Positions 1-10,602 of a DNA stretch of 32,618 nt are shown one piece after another. The stretch spans positions 1-32,618 of the forward strand of contig JAMYHX010000481.1 in assembly GCA_025529335.1 (NCBI GenBank). The letters run 5' to 3'. The notes under the pieces are model-generated. The model had not been told where the DNA came from, did not search any database, and saw only the letters and a list, made by a program, of their open reading frames with translations. The position numbers and the translations under genes were made by a program. Position 1 is the stretch's first letter. Each line of letters begins with the position of its first letter. The stretch is from Rhizopus sp. PT2906. Its lineage: Eukaryota > Mucoromycota > Mucoromycetes > Mucorales > Rhizopodaceae.

Positions 1-383
1 GGCAAAAGCTCTTAGAATGGCTCCCCTCTTCTCCTTCTCACTAGTGTATCTTACACTTGATCCCATTCACTCCTTCCAAAACATTTTTACCCTTGATCCC
101 AAAAGGGTTTTTTAGTCACCACTATCCTTCCTTTAAGAACTGCCTCGGGCGGGAAAGATGTAATATTACGATCGTGCGCCCATTAGAGGTTTTAATTATT
201 TATAAATAAAAATCCGTTTAAACGTACTGTATGCTTACAAAGAAAAAAGATATTGATCGGAAATTAAAAAAGTTTAGATGCTTTTCTGCCCGCGCACACC
301 AACAATACGAAAATAATGTGTCATCTTTCGTATTGTCCTCCTCCTCTCGCCTTCCCGTCTATCACGCTTAACTATTGAGCAAA
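1..383. promoter_or_regulatory. 5' intergenic region upstream of the mitochondrial carrier gene
   Basis: No convincing gene is seen here. The stretch is AT-rich. A pyrimidine-rich run (about 336-360) lies just before the ATG at 384, as is usual for 5' leaders in this window. It presumably contains the promoter and 5'UTR of the carrier gene. No specific factor site can be supported. Confidence 0.4.
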
Positions 384-1525
384 ATGACAGAGCAATCAAC
401 GATTAAAGAACAACAACTTCCAATGATCAATAGTTCCATTGAGAAAATGCTGTCTGCAGCTACTGGTGCGATCATTACCATGTCTTTCAGTAAGATCTAT
501 ACTATGTATATATGTGTATGCTTTATTAATCTTTTCTTAGTGACACCCTTGGACGTTATAAAGACAAGACTACAGGAAAGTTCAAAGAATGGAATAAATG
601 AATATAAAGGAACTTTAGTATGAGATAAAAAACAAAGCCATGTAGATAATGAAAGCCAACTCTCTTGTCTTTTTGATAGGATGGACTGGTAAAGATATTT
701 AGAAATGAAGGATTGTTTGCCTTATGGAGAGGTTTAGTACCTGGACTGATCATGGCTTTACCGGCCACTGCTATATATTATGTTGGATATGATCATATGC
801 GAGACTATGCGAGATTGAAGTTTAGAGATAACCTTGTTGATACTTATTCACCATTATGGGCAGGAGGAGTGGCAAGAAGTAAACAAAGAGACACATTACC
901 TTTACTACAATATATCTCACTATATTATTATCCATAGCAATTTCAGGGCTAGTTGTCTCACCGTTGGAGTTATTCAGAACACGAATGCAATCAACAGAAG
1001 GAAGTCAAGGCTTTTCAGCAGTATGGAGAGGTGTCCAAGAGATGGTTCATAGAGAAGGGCCGAGAGCGCTGTGGAGAGGATTATTGCCAACGATGCTTAG
1101 AGATGTACCATTTTCAGCAATTTATTGGATGGGATATGAAGAAATGAAGCACTCCCCTTCCTTGGCTAATTTATCTCATTTTCAAGCTTCTTTTATCGCA
1201 GGTGCTTCGTCTGGTATGATTGCGGCTGTTGTCACTACACCATTTGATGTTGTAAAGACTCAACGACAAGTCACTGCATATGCAGCGGGTAAGAAAGAAA
1301 AAGTCATCATTTGCAAAGGAAGGACTAACTGTTGAACAAAATACAGAAGCAAGGCTTACACATATTATCAGAAAAATAGCCATCAGAGATGGAATAGCGG
1401 GCTTCTTTAGAGGATCTGTACCTAGAGTAGTTAAGGTAGCACCTGCATGTGCCATTATGATATCAAGTTATGAAATGGGCAAGCACTTTTTTGCTGACAA
1501 AAGATCAGAACGAAGCTTGTTGTAA
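384..1525 (+). CDS. MTM1: Mitochondrial carrier, Mtm1 / SLC25A39-SLC25A40 type
   Basis: A 303-aa inner-membrane solute carrier. Exons are 384-489, 541-617, 680-878, 938-1288 and 1347-1525; introns are 51-62 nt and the spliced length is 912 nt. The three carrier repeats are visible through their signature P-x-[DE]-x-x-[KR] motifs: TPLDVIKTRLQ in repeat 1, SPLELFRTRMQ in repeat 2 and TPFDVVKTQRQ in repeat 3. Each is followed by the usual ALWRGL or GFFRGS type segment. The third acceptor is placed at 937, not 946, because this gives TISGLVVSPLEL, the continuation expected in this family. Intron 4 has a good branch site (ACTAAC). Family knowledge: yeast Mtm1 is needed for mitochondrial manganese SOD and iron-sulfur metabolism, and the animal homologues SLC25A39/40 import glutathione. 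The substrate in this organism is inferred only. The gene is convergent with the LRP1 homologue, with 91 nt between stops. Confidence 0.88.
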
Positions 1526-1616
1526 ATAGATGCACATTTTATTATTTTTTATCATAGCCTATATCACACGTCATCATCATAGAAGAAACACTTAGAACAA
1601 AGAACAATAGTATAAA

Positions 1617-2283
1617 TTATTTTTTTTTTTTTTTACCTGCAAATGGATCCATAACAAGTCTTGCCTTCTTTTTAGTAGATGTCTTTGACTCTTTTTCATC
1701 ATCTGAAGAGCTTTCTATCACAATCAACTCCTCCGTCCTTCTCTTCTTTCCCTTATTTTCTTCATTTTCACTTAGAGCTGCTTTAATAAACCGGCCGGCT
1801 GCGTCTTTATTCACTTTCATGTTTGCTAAATATATTCATTTAATAAAAGATCATGTATATAACACAAGTACTTTACGTTTTTGTTCTTTTCCTTGATGCT
1901 CCTTTAGTTTCTGAATGTATCGCTGTACTCGTTGCTAAGTAACAAAATTTGATTAGATCTCTTTCATGTGTTTTTGATCTCTTGTACCAATTCTTTCAAC
2001 ACAACATGTTTCTGAGGATCTGATCCATTTCCTCTTAAATAAACTAAATCAAAGTTCCCCCATTAGCTACAAATAAAAACATCACATGTAGATTGTTACT
2101 GTAATATAAAGTGTTCAAGGTATAAGACAGCAGCACTTGTAGTTCATATTTCTCTGTCATTGATAGCTTTGAATAAGTTTCATTCAAAGGTCGTGCCATG
2201 AGAGGTTCCAAATGATCTTTGACAACTTGAATTCTTGTTCTTAGAGCACGAACTGCTTTCTTGGGAATCTCTTCAGTTGACAT
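1617..2283 (-). CDS. LRP1: Exosome cofactor Lrp1/Rrp47, C1D family
   Basis: A 168-aa nuclear RNA-processing cofactor. Exons in transcript order are 2283-2100, 2043-1988, 1934-1877 and 1825-1617; introns are 51-56 nt and the spliced length is 507 nt. The N-terminal half is the helical Sas10/Utp3/C1D domain, recognised by LNTLYYIYLRGNG, then DPQKHVVLKELQRVQRYIQK. This is the family pattern in which a tyrosine-rich helix is followed by L-R-x-x-G and a charged helix. After KEQK comes VNKDAAGRFIKAAL, matching the short conserved helix seen near the end of C1D proteins. The C-terminus is lysine-rich and low-complexity, ending in five lysines encoded by a poly-A run. Family knowledge: Lrp1 binds Rrp6 and assists 3' processing of stable nuclear RNAs. 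It lies 82 nt downstream of the hydrolase gene on the same strand and 1.4 kb from the exosome core gene RRP41. Confidence 0.85.
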
Positions 2284-2365
2284 ATTTTACAGTAAAAAAA
2301 AAAAAGAGAAAAAAAATTTAAAAAAAGGGGATAAAACACACAAAATCAGCGTGACAACTCTTTTA

Positions 2366-3355
2366 TTAAGAAGATAAATGCTTTGTGAAGAAGTTGAAGA
2401 TACGACCCCAGGCTTGATCACGTATGTCTTTTTCTTCAACAATAGCGTCCTTGTCTTTTTCAAGGAAACCAAGCTCTTTACGAACATTTACTCCCCAAGT
2501 GTCGGCGTTCAAGAAGGCGTGTCCTTGTTCGGGATATCTGTAAATGTTCACTTCCTTTGCATTCTTGAGTCTTGTCTCGAGAGCATCAGCTAAAAGTAAA
2601 AGCAATGAGTATATTGATGATATTGAATAAAGGGTCGTATATACCTGCAGCAGGGTCACTGAATCCTGCCATTTTATCCTAATGTCATGCACAAATATAT
2701 GATGGGTTAGGAAAAAAAATGCATAAATTCATGCTTACCTTTCCTCCAAAATGGCCTTGGATAGCAGTGTCTTTGATAAGAGAGAGATCAAAGTGATCGG
2801 GGGGCGTACCATAGCATCCAATAGCAGCTTGGATAGGTTTACCACGTTTAGCAGCGTCAGCAGCCAATGCAAAGGATAAACCACCGCCCATGCAAAAGCC
2901 AATGCTTCCGATACGACTACAAAAGATTATTAACCATTACAACTTTTTCATTCTCTCATTATCTTACTCGTATCCTTGGTTATTCAAGTTATCAATAAGC
3001 TGTTCAATTTCGCCAATAGCCACGTTCCAATCTAGCTTGCTCATCAAATGACTAGCTTCCTGATGTGTCTTGTCAGTGTTGCTCTCTTTTTTATTTTACT
3101 TTTTCTTACCTCTGCATTTACACCCACTTTTCCCTTGTAAAGATCAGGAATAACTGTGTATGCACCAGTATGATCAGCGATATTTTGAGCATGTTGCTTG
3201 ATCATATCATTAACTCCCCACCATTCTTGTAAAACCTGTATACTTATTAGACGCGTTATGATGTATCAACCTATTGCACTTACAATAATAGCAGCACGAG
3301 GTAATATATTTGCGTTCTTGGAAGTAAAGTTGTAAACTTTGAAAGGTAAAGACAT
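2366..3355 (-). CDS. Dienelactone hydrolase family protein
   Basis: A 241-aa alpha/beta hydrolase. Exons in transcript order are 3355-3284, 3235-3110, 3059-2968, 2916-2739, 2678-2645 and 2589-2366; introns are 48-60 nt and the spliced length is 726 nt. The N-terminal strand leads to VLQEWWGVND, the usual dienelactone-hydrolase segment. The nucleophile elbow is GFCMGGG with Cys at about residue 105. Asp164 in GFSDPAA and His191 in PEQGHAF complete the Cys-Asp-His triad. Length and motif spacing fit the family (about 240 aa). Fungal members are usually cytosolic and of poorly defined substrate, so naming a carboxymethylenebutenolide hydrolase activity would be over-annotation. The start is the first ATG in frame. 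A possible acceptor (TTTTGACAG) lies just upstream, so a further 5' exon cannot be excluded. It is divergent from RRP41, with 295 nt between start codons. Confidence 0.87.
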
Positions 3356-3650
3356 GTTGATTCCCTCTGTCAAAAGTAAAGAGAAAAAAGAAAAAAAAGA
3401 AAAAAAAAGAAAAACAATATGTGTAATTGCGGGGCACCACTCCAATCTCAGACCTAAAGGTAGGGTTTTCTAATCATGATTGTTCTCAGTCACTTTTACT
3501 AAATATAATACACACAGATGCATATACCGATATTAGGATACACAAGAAACTTGTGGCATATCCTTTCTTTTATTTTACACTGCATAGAATTAAGTCACAC
3601 AGAGACAAAACATTTTTTATAATTTCTTCTCTCTTTCCTCCTGATCATTA
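3356..3650. promoter_or_regulatory. Shared promoter region between the hydrolase gene and RRP41
   Basis: These 295 nt separate two divergent start codons and hold no gene. The part nearest the hydrolase gene is an A/G-rich run on the + strand (T/C-rich in the transcript sense). The part nearest RRP41 is C/T-rich. Both fit pyrimidine-rich leaders. No tRNA or 5S gene is recognisable. Confidence 0.45.
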
Positions 3651-4622
3651 ATGGTAAAAAAGATATTGTACATGTTATAGATTTCCCAATATTCACTTTA
3701 TAACTTCAAAAGTCGCGTTTAGAACTATTAACACCTGAAGGCCTTCGTATCGACGGTCGACGAGCGAATGAATTACGAAAAATAACCGCCAAAACATCTG
3801 TCTTTAGTAAAGCTGATGGATCAGCTTATATTGAGCAAGGAAACACCAAATGTTTAGCAGCAGTTTATGGACCAAGAGAAGTCAGACATAGAGGACAGGC
3901 ATTATCCGATCGTGCTGTGATCAATGTCGAATTCAACGTGGCTCCTTTTAGTACAAGTGAACGAAAGAAGCGATCAAAGGCTGACAAGTAAGTTTAATTG
4001 AAACAAAAAAAAAAGAAACAGACTAACCCTTTATAAAGACGATCTCTAGAAGTGGCAGCATTCATCCGTCAGACATTTGAACCTGTTATTCTTACTTCTC
4101 AGTTTCCTAAATCTCAGATTGACATTTATCTTCAAATATTTCAAAATGATGGAGGTAAAGCATATATATATATATATATATATATATAAACAACGCTCCT
4201 TGACTGCTTATTAAACCTTGTTGAATAGGTATGTTACAAAGTTGTATCAATGCAGCCACAATGGCCTTGGTGGATGCAGGTATACCCATGTTAGACTACG
4301 TTTGTGCTTGCTCTGCGGGATGTATCGATAAAGTACCAGTACTTGACTTGAATGGCTTAGAGGAATCTTCAGATACACCTGAATTAACCATTGCTATATT
4401 ACCAAGAACTGGAAAAGTCAACTTGGTGGAGGTAAACACGCAAATGGGATGATGAAATATGTCATATTTACCTATTTTATGTAGATGGAATCGAGACTTC
4501 AAATTGATAAGCTTGCTGGTGTCACTGAATTGGCAAAAGAAGGCTGTATGCATATTCACAGTGTCTTGGACAATGTGATCAGAAAGAATACAGAGCATTT
4601 GATGTCTAGATTGACTGCATAA
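3651..4622 (+). CDS. RRP41: Exosome complex core subunit Rrp41 (RNase PH-like)
   Basis: A 244-aa ring subunit of the RNA exosome (yeast Ski6/Rrp41, 246 aa). Exons are 3651-3653, 3713-3987, 4039-4154, 4229-4431 and 4485-4622; the spliced length is 735 nt. The protein begins M-SRLELLTPEGLRIDGRR, the conserved Rrp41 N-terminus. The only in-phase way to supply its Met is an exon consisting of the ATG alone, followed by GTAAAA and a 59-nt intron ending CAAAAG. RNase PH-fold features include GSAYIEQGNTKCLAAVYGP, the segment FNVAPFST, and CINAATMALVDAGIPM. Eukaryotic Rrp41 is catalytically inactive and acts as a scaffold with Rrp45; this is family knowledge. Intron 3 contains an (AT)n microsatellite. 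The gene is convergent with RAX2, with 127 nt between stops. Confidence 0.92.
3654..3712 (+). other. RRP41: 59-nt intron directly after the RRP41 start codon
   Basis: The donor GTAAAA follows the ATG with no further coding base. The acceptor CAAAAG is followed by TCG CGT TTA. The join restores the conserved N-terminus MSRLELL. A TATAAC branch-like element lies about 10 nt before the acceptor. Confidence 0.75.
4162..4188. repeat. (AT)n microsatellite in RRP41 intron 3
   Basis: An uninterrupted AT dinucleotide run of about 27 nt inside the 4155-4228 intron. No function is inferred. Confidence 0.9.
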
Positions 4623-4749
4623 CATAGCATTGTATATATAAGAGGAGTAGTTTTATATGATTTTAATAAAATGAACAAAGAAAGCATTATGTATTAAGGT
4701 TAAAAGTGTATGTATATAATAGCATTAACTTCATCACATGTGTATGTTT

Positions 4750-7700
4750 TTATAATAATTCAGAGGATGGCCTTCGAAAGGGATTATAGGAGCCTCGTCG
4801 ATCACCATCAACCTCAGACATTTCCCTTACAGTCATCGAAGATGGCTGTGAGTCTCTTCGGATATCACTCATTGGCCTCACAAAGGAATCTGGACGTGGA
4901 CTAGGTGTAAGACCTTGATAGAAACTGTTGGTGCTCATGTTATAAGGGAGCTTGGGTGGTGCAGGGGACAGAGCAGTTGGTTTCATCATGGCAGGTGTAG
5001 GAGGTTGCTCATGAAGGTAATCGGTACTGATAGATCGAGACATGCTGTAGATCTGTGCCTCAGGTTCAAGTGTATCCAACTTCTCTGCAGAGTAGTTGGG
5101 GTTGTTGTTGTTTTCATCTTTAAGCGCAGCAAGCACCGAATCTGCCGATCGAGGTGGTTTACTGTAGTATGCCTCTGGAGCATTTTGGGGGTCTATCTTG
5201 GACTCTGCTTTTCGCTTAAAGAAGATAATGCACATGGTAGCAAGTACAATGAAGAAAACAATACCTAAAGATATAGCAATTGACACAAGAATGACAAGCG
5301 GAGCAGGCAAGAATCCTAAAATAAACAAGAAATTAATATGTTTGCTTGTTCAAAGCTTTATGCCACTTACGTCTGATGGTAGACGGTATGCTTGGTATAT
5401 CGAAATAAAACAAGCTCCTAAGGAATCCATCAGCAGATGCGCTTGACGTGACCAAATAAGGAGTCCACTGCTGACCATCAAAGAAGGCCGCGCTGACATT
5501 ACCCAATGAACCAAGGTTGATGAGTCCTGTTGCCAACAGTGTGTTCTGTGTCGTGTCTTTCACAGGTAGTGAATACATTTTGGATATGACACTACCAGAT
5601 CCTAAACCTTGATCAATAGGATTGAACTGCTGACCGTTCCAGACTCTGAGATAGGTCGAACCGTTCGTACTGTCCTTTCCAGAGATAAACGTGTGTTTTG
5701 TGACGTTGTCATAAGTCATGGCAACCGAGGGACCAGGCAGATTAGCTGTCGCAAATGGACCCCACACCTGCTTCTCAAAATCGTATTCGGCAATAGTAAT
5801 CGGTGAGTTATTCAGAGTCATATTTCCCGTTACTACAAGTTTGCCATCGATATATTCGATATCTGTCACTTGTCCGGCTAGACCCGAACCTAGTGGCAAC
5901 CACTGATGATTTCTTGTGTCTAATGCACAGACGGTAGAGCAACCGAGTTCACCGACCAGACTAAAGTGGCCGCCAACAATAATTGCATTTTGAGCAGATA
6001 CAGGACGAACGACACTCACACTCGCATTCGAACCATCACTCGTCGTGATGTTTGGGGAAAGCATCAACGATCCGTTGGTGAGTCCAAAGGCGGCAAATGC
6101 CTTACCTGCTCCTCCTAAAGATTCACCGCCGACGTACAAGGTGTCTTGATGTGCCACCATGGAGTAAATGGTACCCTTCCAGTCTGACCCTTCTACTCCT
6201 CGCCAACTAGAGTTTTGGTACAAGGCAATGTTTTTTATATTGCCCGGAAGGGTGAACTGGCCACCGAGGATGATGGTGCTGTTGATGACGGCTCCGGCAG
6301 TGACAACCGGCTGCTGATCAAGAGGGTAAAATGGTAATTGCGACAAGACAGTAGCATTAAAAACAGATGATCCAAAGGACTGATATCTTTGTGCAGCATG
6401 GATGCTTCCAGAAAAGTAATATTTGTTGTCATACTCGAGTGTGCAGTAAACCGTTCCAGACAAGAATGGCATGTCGTAGTCCCAAGCTGCTTTTCCAATG
6501 TTCCACCATCCAACGCCAAAGGCACTTATACTCGAAATCTTTTCTATTTCTCCCGACACGAGTATATGACCGTTTATCAAGCTGACTTTGTGAGCAACAC
6601 CTTGAATACCCTAAGCCATAAATGTCAATTAGTTTCGTGTGTAAATGAACACAAGTGTGCATTCTTACCCCTTCTAGCGGATTCCATGTTGCTTGATTCA
6701 CATTATATCGTCCTACACTTGAAATTTGGGTCGCGTTGGATGAAGCGAGCGCACTAAAGTTTCCAGCAACAAAGATCTCGCCTGTCTGTGGGGCGATCGC
6801 GATTGATTCGATAGGTCCATTCGTGCCTCCACTCTTTAATGCCTTGAGTTTACCTGAATTGTATTGAACAATATTATTGTATACTCCATTAGATGAATCA
6901 GTTCCTTTGAAGCTGCCAACAATGTAAAGACTGTCCTGATATTCCTTTATGTCATTCACAATTGAGTTTGATGCAAGTTCTGTTGATAGAGGTCCCCACT
7001 GTAACTCTGCCGTTGTATTGTACTGAATAATATTTGATAGTGCGCCTCTGGACGGATTCTTCACAAATTGGAACGCATGGGCTATGATCGATCCAGTCTT
7101 TGTTTCATTATGAGCCGCGGTGATCTCAATGGTAGGTTGAAAATCCAAAGAAAGATTAAAGTAAGCAGAGGAAAGGAAGAGACCGTCCTGTGCGTTTGAA
7201 CTAGCATCCACGTACTCTACTGTTGCGTTTTGACCAGGTGAAGTGTATATGTGAACATCTAAATTGACTCTATCATTACAGCTGGTGCCAGAACACTGAG
7301 GTAAATAGATGTAGACGTCGTAATTGCCTGATTCGGCTAAACCGGGATAAAAGATGATGGACGAGTCATTGGTTGCGTTAGAGGCGTAATAAGCAAGATC
7401 TCCGTCATTGATTCTCGTCCAAGAACCCTTGGTTTCAATTCTCTTCAGTGTGTTGTTACCGCAAGGAGTATCTTCTGCACTGGTGTCAATAGCATAAATG
7501 AAATTTTCTAAAGTTCAGGTGTAAGAAAAAATAAAGTAGATCTATAGAAGTTTCTTTTTTCTTTTTTTACCTGACTGAAATACAGAAACAGAAGCTAGAC
7601 CACCACTTGATCCATACCAGGATTTGACATCAATGGCTATACCACTTGTCATCGTTGTGTTTAAAATACGAAAATCCTGATATTCTACACTGGCGTCATT

Positions 7701-8828
7701 AGAAAGGACACAGTTGGTTGTGCAGGTCTTTGTCGTATTTGAAGCAGGATCCAAATAAGCCATTTGAAAGTAAGTCGCATTGTCAATAGGTCGAACACTG
7801 TTTAAAGAGTTAGTCTCTTTTTCATTGTATATTGTATGAATATATATATATATATATATGTTACCCAAACTCCTTTGTTTGATGGTTTGTCAATCTTGAA
7901 TTTGCAATTCGAACAAGAGAAGGATTGACGCTATAATAACCAAAGGTTGTTTGCCATGTTCCTGTCTGACCGTCTTTGAGCATCCATACATTTGAATTTG
8001 TCGAGGTCGCACAGACGATGGATGATGCTGTATCTGTAGTCGAAGCCGAATTACTAGCAGTTGCGCCCTAAAAAGAAAGAAAAAGATAAAGAAAGTGAGT
8101 ATATACAAAACAGATGGAAGAAAACATGAGAAATTGTTTTTATTGTTATTTACAGTTTTTGGTAATGGGATGATTTGACTGGCTGGAGCATAAGATGTTT
8201 GACCATCCATGGTTGTATCAAATGAGCCTGCAAAGAGCATGGACTGTTTGTATCGAAGGATTGTATGCACAGGTCCGTTGACTCCTTTCCAAGGAACAGC
8301 CGCCCACTGTTTACCATTCCAAACAGCGATACTTCCACCAAACTGAGCGAGTGAAGCTGAGTAAGAGAGCTGATTGGTGTTAACAGGTGCTGTGAATGAT
8401 CCGCCTACGAAGACTGACTTTGTTTCGGCGTCACAATAGACTGTACTGACAGGCCCATCCAATCCTTGTGCCAAGGTATCCAATTGACCTGTGTGGATAT
8501 CCAATGCTGCGATATGGTTGGCATGGATACCGTTGATGGTACTAAAGTTACCGGCGATATAAATCGAGTTGTAGAGGATGCAGCTGTCATGAATGGTTCC
8601 ATTAAGATTGGAGGATGCCAGTAGTTGAAAAAGAGTGTCATTTGAAAATGAGATGACGGATGAAGTAGATGATGGTATTTGTGTGAGTTGATTGGTGTCT
8701 GTGTAGAGTGAAATACCATTGTATGATCCTGATATGCCAAGTAAATCGAGATTAATATTTGGATGAGATACATACGAAGCAAGAGTCGTATGAAGGATTA
8801 TCTCAAGGATGAGCAATAACCCAATCAT
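4750..8828 (-). CDS. RAX2: Rax2-type cortical polarity marker protein
   Basis: A 1249-aa single-pass membrane protein. Exons in transcript order are 8828-8154, 8067-7865, 7797-7571, 7507-6669, 6610-5371 and 5315-4750; introns are 55-86 nt and the spliced length is 3750 nt. Residues 1 to about 18 are a signal peptide (MIGLLLILEIILHTTLAS). A very long extracellular region follows with repeated blades of the kind VFVGGSFTAP, IFVAGNFSAL and YVGGESLGG, typical of the kelch-like beta-propellers of Rax2. Many N-x-[ST] glycosylation sequons are visible. A transmembrane helix (about 1066-1094, VILVSIAISLGIVFF) precedes a cytoplasmic tail of about 155 aa rich in Ser, Pro and Asn. Family knowledge: Rax2 marks division or growth sites and controls bud or hyphal tip positioning with Rax1. 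Intron 2 contains a TA microsatellite. Length and architecture match fungal Rax2 (about 1200 aa). Confidence 0.87.
7841..7859. repeat. (TA)n microsatellite in a RAX2 intron
   Basis: A short TA run inside the 7798-7864 intron. The intron also has a good branch site, GACTAAC on the minus strand. Confidence 0.85.
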
Positions 8829-9798
8829 GTTATAAACAAACTTTTTTATGATAAAAAAGGGGTGGAAGGGGTGTCTATGTACAAGAATAAAAGAAAGAAA
8901 GAGAAAAATAAACTTTGAAGAGAGGACAAAGTATTATATTTTTCTGTTGAATTATTAGAAAAGGAGAGTAAAGAAGAAAGAAAAAAAGGGGAGAAAGTTA
9001 TTTTTATAAGAAAGAAAAAGAGGAGAAGGAAGGAAAGAGATAGAATAGAAGCTCACAGACAAAAAGTAATATGACACATGTTACATTGTTACTAAAAGTT
9101 ACACAACACATATTAAACTGAGTTGGTTAGGTACGCGCCTAAAATACCTATTGATACTATTACTGCAGTAGAAAACTCCTGATCTACTAGAACGCTTTTA
9201 AAGAGTTGCATCTTGAGGGGACAATTAAGTTAATCTTCCACCTCTCCCTCCTTTAAAGTAAAAATAATATCCAGTTTAAAGAGACTGACATCTTTACTAC
9301 CAAATATAGTATTTTCATTTATCCCATAACCACCGAACAAGATGGTTTAGTATAAGGTGCATATATTAACCATCATTTTTAAATGGAATGTAAAAAGGGT
9401 CTCTTGAGTGTGTGATTATCCAATTCAATACAAATTATAGACATAAGGACATATTAATGGACTATAACTGTAATATCATTTTACAACGCACTTCTTTATT
9501 TATAGTCTAAGGAATAGTTGAGATTATATAGTTCATCTGGGCTTATTAAATAGTATCAATTCATTTTCCTACATAGTACACAAGATTTAGTTCTTTATGA
9601 CAAAGAAAAAGGTTAACTAATGATTCCTTGCAGTGTATCATTTAATATGCAAATATGTCGTCAAAAAATAATAGAGGTTTATACTATAGAATTGTCCTGA
9701 TAAAGCTAAAATGTGTATTTATCAGTAACTGCAAATGCTATCAGAATGAGCTCGAGTCTTTTTTTTTTCTTTCTCTTTTTTCATCAATTCTCTCTATA
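8829..9798. promoter_or_regulatory. Gene-free region upstream of RAX2
   Basis: About 970 nt lie between the divergent starts of RAX2 and the next gene. The first 230 nt (8829-9060) are strongly A/G-biased on the + strand, which gives RAX2 a long T/C-rich leader or promoter. The rest is AT-rich without a recognisable gene or RNA. A pyrimidine tract at about 9756-9795 directly precedes the ATG at 9799. An in-frame extension back to 9655 exists but reads like non-coding sequence. Confidence 0.4.
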
Positions 9799-10497
9799 AT
9801 GAAGATTGGCTTAGTTGAACTATTGCTTCTTTTATTCTTTCCTTGTACATTCTGCGAAACAAAAGAGGCCATGCTCTTGTCACTCTTAGTTTTTGCTTAC
9901 TTTCATGAAGCAATGAAGTTAATAAGAAGACAAAAGGACGAAAAGGCTCAAAGTAGAGCCAGTTTACAGGCACTACATAGGCAATCATCCCATATCGATC
10001 AACAGATGCAACTTAAACTGGATACAATTAGCCAGGAAATGGCTTGCATAAAAGAAACGATGAATGAACACATTGCTTATATGAACCATGTGGTTAACCA
10101 AGAGCGAGTCAATCAAGAAACAGCTCTTGCAAGAGAAATAGTCAGTCGAGATATCGTTCAAATAAAGCACATGCTGCATGAAGCAATGGTTAACCAAGAG
10201 TTAGACCATCAAAATATTGCTAGCATAAATGAATCCCTCAAGCATATAGTGGGAACAAGACTAGCTTGTGTACAAGATAAGATAAGTCATTTGGAAAAGT
10301 CAATCATACAAATACATGAACAGCAACAGGCAAAAGTTAAAGTAGAGGAGCCATTCAATGAACCCGAATCTCCTTCTCTATCAGCATCGCATTCTGTGAT
10401 AATAAAAGAGCATCCAGATGATCCTCTGGACTCTTTACCACGACCACCTTCTATGGATTCTATTAAGTCTGATCCATTTGAAATAGTTGAGAAATAA
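9799..10497 (+). CDS. Unrecognised membrane-anchored coiled-coil protein
   Basis: A 232-aa protein, intronless in this model; I do not recognise the family. The N-terminus (MKIGLVELLLLLFFPCTFC) is a strongly hydrophobic segment that could be a signal peptide or membrane helix. A second hydrophobic stretch follows (AMLLSLLVFAYFHEAM, about residues 24-40), then a basic patch (RRQKDEK). From about residue 45 to 175 the sequence is heptad-like and rich in Gln, Glu, His and Ile, as in a long coiled coil; the phrase NQERVNQE partly recurs as NQELDHQN. The C-terminal 50 residues are acidic, Pro/Ser-rich and probably disordered. The start at 9799 is preferred over the in-frame 9655 start because a C/T-rich leader ends just before it. 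A membrane-tethered coiled-coil adaptor is an inference only. Confidence 0.55.
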   Translation: MKIGLVELLLLLFFPCTFCETKEAMLLSLLVFAYFHEAMKLIRRQKDEKAQSRASLQALHRQSSHIDQQMQLKLDTISQEMACIKETMNEHIAYMNHVVNQERVNQETALAREIVSRDIVQIKHMLHEAMVNQELDHQNIASINESLKHIVGTRLACVQDKISHLEKSIIQIHEQQQAKVKVEEPFNEPESPSLSASHSVIIKEHPDDPLDSLPRPPSMDSIKSDPFEIVEK

Positions 10498-10602
10498 ACA
10501 ATGTTTTATTATTTGCAAAGAAAAAAGTAATCACATAAGCAATGATGAATGAAAAAGAAGATTATAAAATACATGCTAATAAAGACACATCTCTCTCTCC
10601 CT

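Noticed and set aside
3427..3651. Possible tRNA or 5S gene, and a 74-aa ORF, upstream of RRP41
   Set aside because: No cloverleaf or internal promoter boxes could be drawn. The ORF covers the divergent promoter and ends at the RRP41 start.
4915..5268. Long + strand ORFs opposite RAX2 (also around 6389-6757 and 14301-14578)
   Set aside because: They are antisense shadows of well-supported exons and have no protein-like motifs.
7501..7571. Apparent frameshift in RAX2 at the 7508-7570 intron
   Set aside because: On recounting, the donor (G|GTAAAAAAAG) and acceptor (TTTAG) join in phase to give VFQSENFIYAID, and the full CDS is 3750 nt, so no frameshift exists.
9655..9798. N-terminal extension of the coiled-coil protein to the ATG at 9655
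   Set aside because: The extension is AT-rich with a pyrimidine tract typical of 5'UTR. The ATG at 9799 gives a clean hydrophobic N-terminus.
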